Source: Paracentrotus lividus
Lineage: Eukaryota; Echinodermata; Echinoidea; Camarodonta; Echinidae
Assembly: GCA_940671915.1 (NCBI GenBank)
Contig: CALNVZ010003435.1
Location: 6,235,218 to 6,299,217, forward strand
Direction: 5' to 3'
DNA: 64,000 bases
How positions within the stretch are numbered: position 1 is the stretch's first letter; each line of letters starts with the position of its first letter. The notes under the pieces are model-generated. The model did not search any database and was not told where the DNA came from. It saw nothing but the letters and a program-made list of their open reading frames with translations. This document shows, piece after piece, positions 60,201 through 64,000 of the stretch. The translations under genes and the position numbers were made by a program.

Positions 60201-62294
60201 CTAAGGGCATCCATTGTCGAGTCTGGACACAATTATCGGAACTTTGAGGGGGCCACTGATGCTGCAGATATGATTAAAGAGGTCAGTAAATGATCATGAT
60301 GGAAATATTCTATATTCATAAAATATTTATTTTATGAATACTTTAATGCACTGGCGTAGAATTGGACGCACTTTCTTTTGTTACTGGGTAATAAATAGAT
60401 CATACCCCTGTAGCAAAATAAAGTAATACGTGTCTACGCCCGTGCTTTAATATGCTTTGCAATCTGAAGGTGAATTCATTAATTCTGCATTGTATTAACG
60501 ATAATAATAACTTCCGCTTAGCGCATAATACTTACATGTAAGTCTCTATGTGCTTTGCAAAATAACATAAGGTAATTTATAGTAACAAAAGTGAAATAAT
60601 CAGTTGAAATATATGAAAAGAACATAAATGAATATTCATGGTATAGCTACAAGAATAATGACACATGAACAAGAAGAATTACAACTATGTTAACAGTCTA
60701 AATGTTGAAAGAAAATTCATTGAAGCTACATGTAAAATAAAATCAATTAATAAGTTATGAATATAATAATGTATTTATATATTTTATATATTTCAAATAT
60801 ATTAGTTGTAAATATAATAAATACCTTTATTTATAATGTAAATTAACCATCAAATATCTTTGTTGATTTAGGATATGGTGAAATGTATTGATGATGACTT
60901 CCCTGCTGGAACCAACCTGTCTCAACTACAGAGAGAGTCTGAGGCCCATGACGCCTTCGCCAATGCCAGACAGAGGGTCTACATTGGAAGACAGGAGTAC
61001 TTTGATTACATTGACAATTACTTTAATCAATCACCAAAGGTAGAAGAACCCAGAAAAAAAATTAATTGTTCAGTCATAAATTTATTGCACACATGCATTA
61101 CTATGATATAAAAGAGAATATAGAATTGATATACATACCTAATAGTACAAGAACTATTTTCAATATATGATAAAAAAATAATTGTTGAGTCATAAATTTA
61201 TTGCATATACATGTATGCATTTCTATGCTATAAAAAGTTCTAGAATTGCTGTACATTCCTAATAATGCAATATATGATAAAATGAGATGCATGGTTAAAT
61301 ATTCATCTGAAGCTTAATAGCACAGTGTCCATGGATATGATAGTGGCAAAATAATGAAGAACCACCTTATTTCAATTTATTATCTTCTTCTTCTGTTTTA
61401 TTATCTTTTATACCCAGGTACCTCTCACCATCATTGGTGAATCTGGATCAGGTAAATCTGCCCTCGTTGCCAATTGGTGTGGTCGTTTTGAAGAGAAGAA
61501 CCCGCATGTTTTCCTCTTCAAACACTTCATTGGAAGCTCAGCTGAAAGTGCTTCTCATCTGAATCTATTGAGAAGGTATTCGTCACTTTGCTTTGTATTC
61601 CATTTCTTTTGTTTGTATTATTGTTGGCTCGTTTCAGTAGTAGGGGAGATAGAGAGGGGTTCCCATTGTTATGCAGAAATATGACTTGTCAAAAGTTGGA
61701 ACAAAACCGTCCATAGATGCTGTATGGATGCTTAATTACTCCATGCTATATGGATGCTTAGTTACTGGACACTTATGCAGGTCTATTTTACTTTGACTTT
61801 TGGCCAAAAAGTCCAGTAGAATACATGATAGACCATGCATCATTTGTATAATACTTCAGTATAATGCATACTAAATAGACATGCAATATTTGTCTACTAT
61901 ATGCATCCTACCACTGCTACCAATATATGATATAGTTTTTTATTCATCTCTTCACAACAGTTGTAAAATCTTTTTTACCCCAGGCAAAATAAGAGACCCC
62001 ACAGTCATTTGAATTTATGTGAAGCAAAAAATAGATAAAATATTGATGAAGTTTAAAGCATAATGTCTTAATTCAAGATTGATTAAACCATGATTTTCCT
62101 ATGATTATATATTTTTATATATAGGTTGTATGGTGAGATGAAGCTGTTCTACGATCTTGATCTAGAAATACCAACTTCTGATAGGAACCTTGTGATTGAC
62201 CTTCAGTCCTGGCTTTTTATCGCTAGTAAAAGGTCAAAGGTCATGATTGTTCTGGATGCTTTGAATCAGCTGGACAGTGGAGCAGGAGGCAGTG
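43421..62294 (+). CDS. malectin-FBA-DUF4062-NACHT protein (STAND NTPase), first 1340 aa; continues beyond the window
   Basis: Coding exons: 43421-43550, 43857-43925, 44327-44871, 45348-45641, 46285-46472, 46907-47172, 49560-49724, 50071-50213, 50682-50783, 51268-51382, 51886-51992, 52726-52824, 53965-54037, 54384-54481, 54976-55177, 55916-56146, 57688-57956, 58586-58756, 59401-59520, 60144-60281, 60872-61039, 61418-61575 and 62125-62294. All join in frame at GT-AG sites. Start MGTKVSKS fits N-myristoylation. Residues 67-497 are not recognised. About 518-700 is malectin-like (ALNCGGPAYEALNG, LPVGEYTLRLY). About 742-890 is an FBA domain (KFITSY, YSLTVTLLDGN, GWAGHFG). About 968-1050 is DUF4062 (IRIFVSSTFRDF, DLRWGIT, MGDRFGW). 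Walker A GESGSGKS lies at 1238-1245 and Walker B VMIVLDA near 1323-1329. The C-terminal half resembles nephrocystin-3 and TEP1. A glycan- or glycoprotein-responsive signalling role is inference. Confidence 0.82.
46030..46172. mobile_element. pogo/Tigger-like MITE (right arm copy), intron 4
   Basis: Mirror of 33584-33724, with CAGTCGAAACTC and GAGATTCCACTG termini bordered by TA. Confidence 0.65.
47808..48380. mobile_element. MITE of about 570 bp in intron 6
   Basis: GGGGCAGAATTCTG at the left pairs with CAGAATTCCGCCCTGGG at the right. Internally, TCTTATCTCTGGGAGATAAG and its complement recur near both ends. No coding sequence. Confidence 0.65.
48642..48697. repeat. (AAT)n microsatellite
   Basis: About 18 AAT units growing out of the TTCTAAT word of the adjacent 81-bp minisatellite. 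Frames across it give poly-Asn or poly-Leu, which is not real protein. Confidence 0.95.
48780..49580 (+). repeat. 81-82-bp minisatellite carrying ten copies of the exon-7 3' splice site
   Basis: Each unit has a pyrimidine-rich stretch (TATCTACCTTTCATATAACC), CTCAG and then ATGGAGCTGATGTATCTAT. Exon-like starts fall at 48828, 48909, 48991, 49073, 49155, 49236, 49317, 49398, 49479 and 49560. Only the last continues into the malectin exon. In each earlier copy I read, the frame meets TAA within the unit. Confidence 0.9.
50866..50980. repeat. (AGT)n-rich microsatellite
   Basis: Imperfect GTA/AGT triplets in intron 9. Confidence 0.9.
51216..51251. repeat. (TA)n microsatellite
   Basis: About 18 TA units just before the exon 10 acceptor. 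Confidence 0.95.
52047..52235. mobile_element. MITE with TACTGTATAAG termini, intron 11
   Basis: ACTGTATAAGCC and ATTTTCGCG at the left are mirrored by CGCGAAAATAACC and CTTATACAGT at the right. A fragment of the same family lies at 53167-53205. Confidence 0.7.
52250..52640. repeat. repeated TAACTTACGTA palindrome cluster
   Basis: The word GTAACTTACGTA (or a close form) occurs at about 52255, 52277, 52444 and 52624. It may be an old small element. No function is assigned. Confidence 0.4.
53398..53460. repeat. G-rich tract
   Basis: T run followed by G runs of 9-11 in intron 12; quadruplex-capable on the plus strand. Confidence 0.8.
56523..57600. mobile_element. outer MITE with GGCCC ends, interrupted by a piggyBac-type MITE
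   Basis: GGCCCAAATTCTTGAAAGCC at the left matches the complement of GGCTTTTGAGAATACGGGCC ending at 57600. The piggyBac-type MITE sits in its CTTTAA site. It lies in intron 16. Confidence 0.65.
56555..57320. mobile_element. piggyBac-type MITE, 766 bp
   Basis: TTAA (56551-56554) then CCCTAATCAGACTGGGG; right end CCCCAGTCTGATTAGGG then TTAA (57321-57324). Same family as 12041-12907 and 12958-13407. Subterminal CCATCATGGCC palindromes lie near both ends. Confidence 0.8.
58262..58380. repeat. (GAT)n-rich tract, intron 17
   Basis: Imperfect GATGATGAT and AATGATAAT triplets. Confidence 0.85.
59763..60172 (+). repeat. about 81-bp minisatellite repeating the exon-20 3' splice site
   Basis: Units contain TTTCTCATTTGTAG-like acceptors followed by GAGAAAGAGAAATTGAAAGG and ACATCTGATAACATT. 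Exon-like starts are near 59774, 59855, 59912, 59980, 60061 and 60144. Only the last is the true exon (GAAGAGAAAAAGGAG). The middle copies have degenerate acceptors. Confidence 0.8.
61055..61280. repeat. two-copy imperfect duplication in intron 21
   Basis: AGTCATAAATTTATTGCA and about 90 following bases at 61071 recur at 61189 with differences. Confidence 0.6.
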
Positions 62295-62700
62295 GTATGT
62301 GATCTCTGTATTGTCTTGGTTAAAGAGAAACTAACATACTGGTTGATAATTGCAGACTGTGTTAATTTTAAATGTCGTTCATTCAGCAATGTACGTCTGC
62401 CAAATGTTTGAACACGTTCAAAATTCGAAAATTTAGCCTTATACAACATTTGCCCATGTTCCTAAAAGCATCACAATCAATTTATCTGGCCAAGAGGAAT
62501 GGAAATATTGGCCATACTTTGGCTGTAAAATGCTAATGCGTGACCACACCTTGATCAAATTTAAATCAAGGTGCTTAATTATTTACTTCAATAATCACAT
62601 GACCCTCTCTTACCTTGCTTTTGTTCCCGAGAACAATGCTATGACCGAACCAACAATAGACTACCAAACATTTTTCCTACTTCCCTACCCCTCCATAATA
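62295..62700. other. start of the intron after exon 23
   Basis: Donor GTATGT at 62295, then AT-rich sequence without a further in-frame exon that I can identify. Confidence 0.5.
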
Positions 62701-64000
62701 CCCTGCCTCACGCCTGATTGACACGAGGTGGCGCTAGACCACTAAGGCATATATCTTCATTCTGATTTTTCGAGTCGTGCTGATCGGACCGTTCCTGAAT
62801 TTTCGGGTGAGATCGTTCCTATTTACGATTTTGAATCTATTATTATCAAATTTTTGCGCTTCCTAAAGCCTCCTTTTACGCCTAGCGTTAAATTTGGGTG
62901 CTTTAGTTTTACTGCGCCCCTCCTTTTGGCCTAGAATTACGTCGCTTTTTTCCGGCAGACGGTTTCTTCCAGTTATCCAACCCAGTCCGCTCCCTTTGTA
63001 CGTGTTTTTTGGGTCGGCACCGGTTGAGCGCCTGTTTTTCTTTGAAACTCAGTCCCGCTCTTCTCCGACTTTTCTCTATAGAGGTTGTTCTCATGAGGGT
63101 TTTGGCCTTCTTCCTTTTCTGAAACAATTTGACATTTAGTACGTTTTGTTATAGTTAATTGTACTTTTCCTCGGCGGCCCATCGTGGCCTTTTTGCGGGG
63201 GGTGTCTTCCGGTCCTTTGGACTTACCGGTCTTTGTTCGACGCCAGTCTTTGTAGTTTGTTGGCGTGTGTGTGTGTATGTGTGCTCTGAGCCCTCTTTGT
63301 TAGTCGGCTCTTCTGGGTGCGCATACCTTCCCTTTGGTTGGTCGTTTCTAACGGAGGGTTCGTCCCATTTATTTTTCAAAAAAAAAAAAATATTTTTGTA
63401 TGATTTCTAGACGGGGTTTTCTTTTTTTTTTGAGTTCTCCGTGAACCGCCTAATAGCGCGGTCTCAGCTTGTCTTGCCTTAGCTTTTTCTAAGGAATTAG
63501 GTTTACGCTTGTCAAGACTATTTTTGTTCTTTTTATTTCAAGGCGTTCTACCTTGGACAGCAAGGAGAATGACTCCTTTGGACGACTCACGACGACACAA
63601 GAGCTGCCCATGGTCTCTTAGAAATTCGTTTTCGCCGGGATCGGAAGCATGCCGCGGCGGGAGAGTCCGTCTCGACGCGCCAGGTCTGTCGACCTCTCCT
63701 GCCTATGTAGGGGGTGGTGGAGTCTACGCCAGTGACTGCGTTTGTGTCCAGCGCTGGCCCACTCCTCTCAAGTCCAGCTCTAAAGAAGGTCTTGTTGCTC
63801 GAAGGCACCAATAAGCAAAAACGTGCGATCACACGTTTTCCGGGGTGCCTAAGACTTGTCGTCTCGGTTGTCTCCGGCCAGGAGCGAGTTCGTCATATCC
63901 AGACGTCTTGCCCCCGGCCCCCCCCACCCCCGAAGTGGTAGACAGAGAATTGCGGTTTTCTGTCTCATTAGGGAGGTGAGAGTCGTGCGCCCACGTCTCG
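62701..64000. other. GC-richer unidentified sequence, possible retroelement end
   Basis: Composition changes abruptly: T-rich and GC-rich mixture, many CG dinucleotides and sequences such as GGTGGCGCTAGACCACTAAG. Several open frames run in the last 500 bp on both strands, none with a recognised domain. It could be the untranslated leader of an LTR or DIRS-type retrotransposon inserted in the host intron and cut by the window edge. This is a guess from texture only. Confidence 0.25.

Noticed and set aside
62700-62770. tRNA or tRNA-derived SINE suggested by GCGCTAGACCACTAAGGC on either strand
   Set aside because: There is only a faint A-box-like word, with no B box at the right distance and no cloverleaf.
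62894-63941. Several overlapping 70-100-aa frames on both strands at the right edge
   Set aside because: None has a domain or compositional bias that marks coding, and they overlap in both directions.

Overview
The window is eukaryotic nuclear DNA from an invertebrate deuterostome, most likely a sea urchin or other echinoderm. That assignment is inference. It rests on GT-AG introns with animal-type splice sites, very dense small inverted-repeat transposons, frequent ACATGTA and TAGGCCT words, and the gene families present. There are no bacterial, viral or RNA-gene landmarks. One 25-N assembly gap lies at 32576-32600.

Layout. 1-5160: a small transposon copy split by a 4.6-kb non-coding insertion (292-4913) whose ends are arrays of a 16-bp repeat and which is flanked by an 8-bp target duplication. 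6212-28609: a complete 22.4-kb DNA transposon with about 125-bp terminal inverted repeats and a perfect 9-bp target duplication. It carries two convergent, spliced, apparently intact genes: a six-exon transposase of about 999 aa (plus strand) and a three-exon RecQ-type helicase of 608 aa (minus strand). This fits the helicase-encoding branch of the Academ superfamily. 28619-32575: non-coding DNA with two nested TA-flanked elements and the broken end of a foldback element. 32601-47160: a giant palindrome (arms about 7.1 kb) holding the 5' part of a gene in both orientations. The left copy has single-base indels and runs into the gap, so I read it as a probable misassembly. 41.8-62.3 kb: the 5' part of a large gene whose 23 coding exons keep a consistent reading frame. 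It encodes at least 1340 aa with an N-myristoylation-like start, an unrecognised N-terminal region, a malectin-like domain, an F-box-associated (FBA) domain, DUF4062 and the start of a NACHT/STAND NTPase. 62.7-64 kb: GC-richer sequence of unknown origin, perhaps a retroelement end.

How the parts work together. In the transposon, the transposase would recognise and cut the ends, and the helicase probably unwinds or processes the ends or the repair intermediate. Hairpins with GAA loops recur in both termini and in transposase intron 1. In the host gene, two modules that bind glycans or glycoproteins in other proteins (malectin, FBA) precede a signalling NTPase, which suggests an intracellular glycan- or glycoprotein-sensing receptor or scaffold. 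In two exons of that gene, about 81-bp minisatellites have multiplied the 3' splice site together with the first exon codons.
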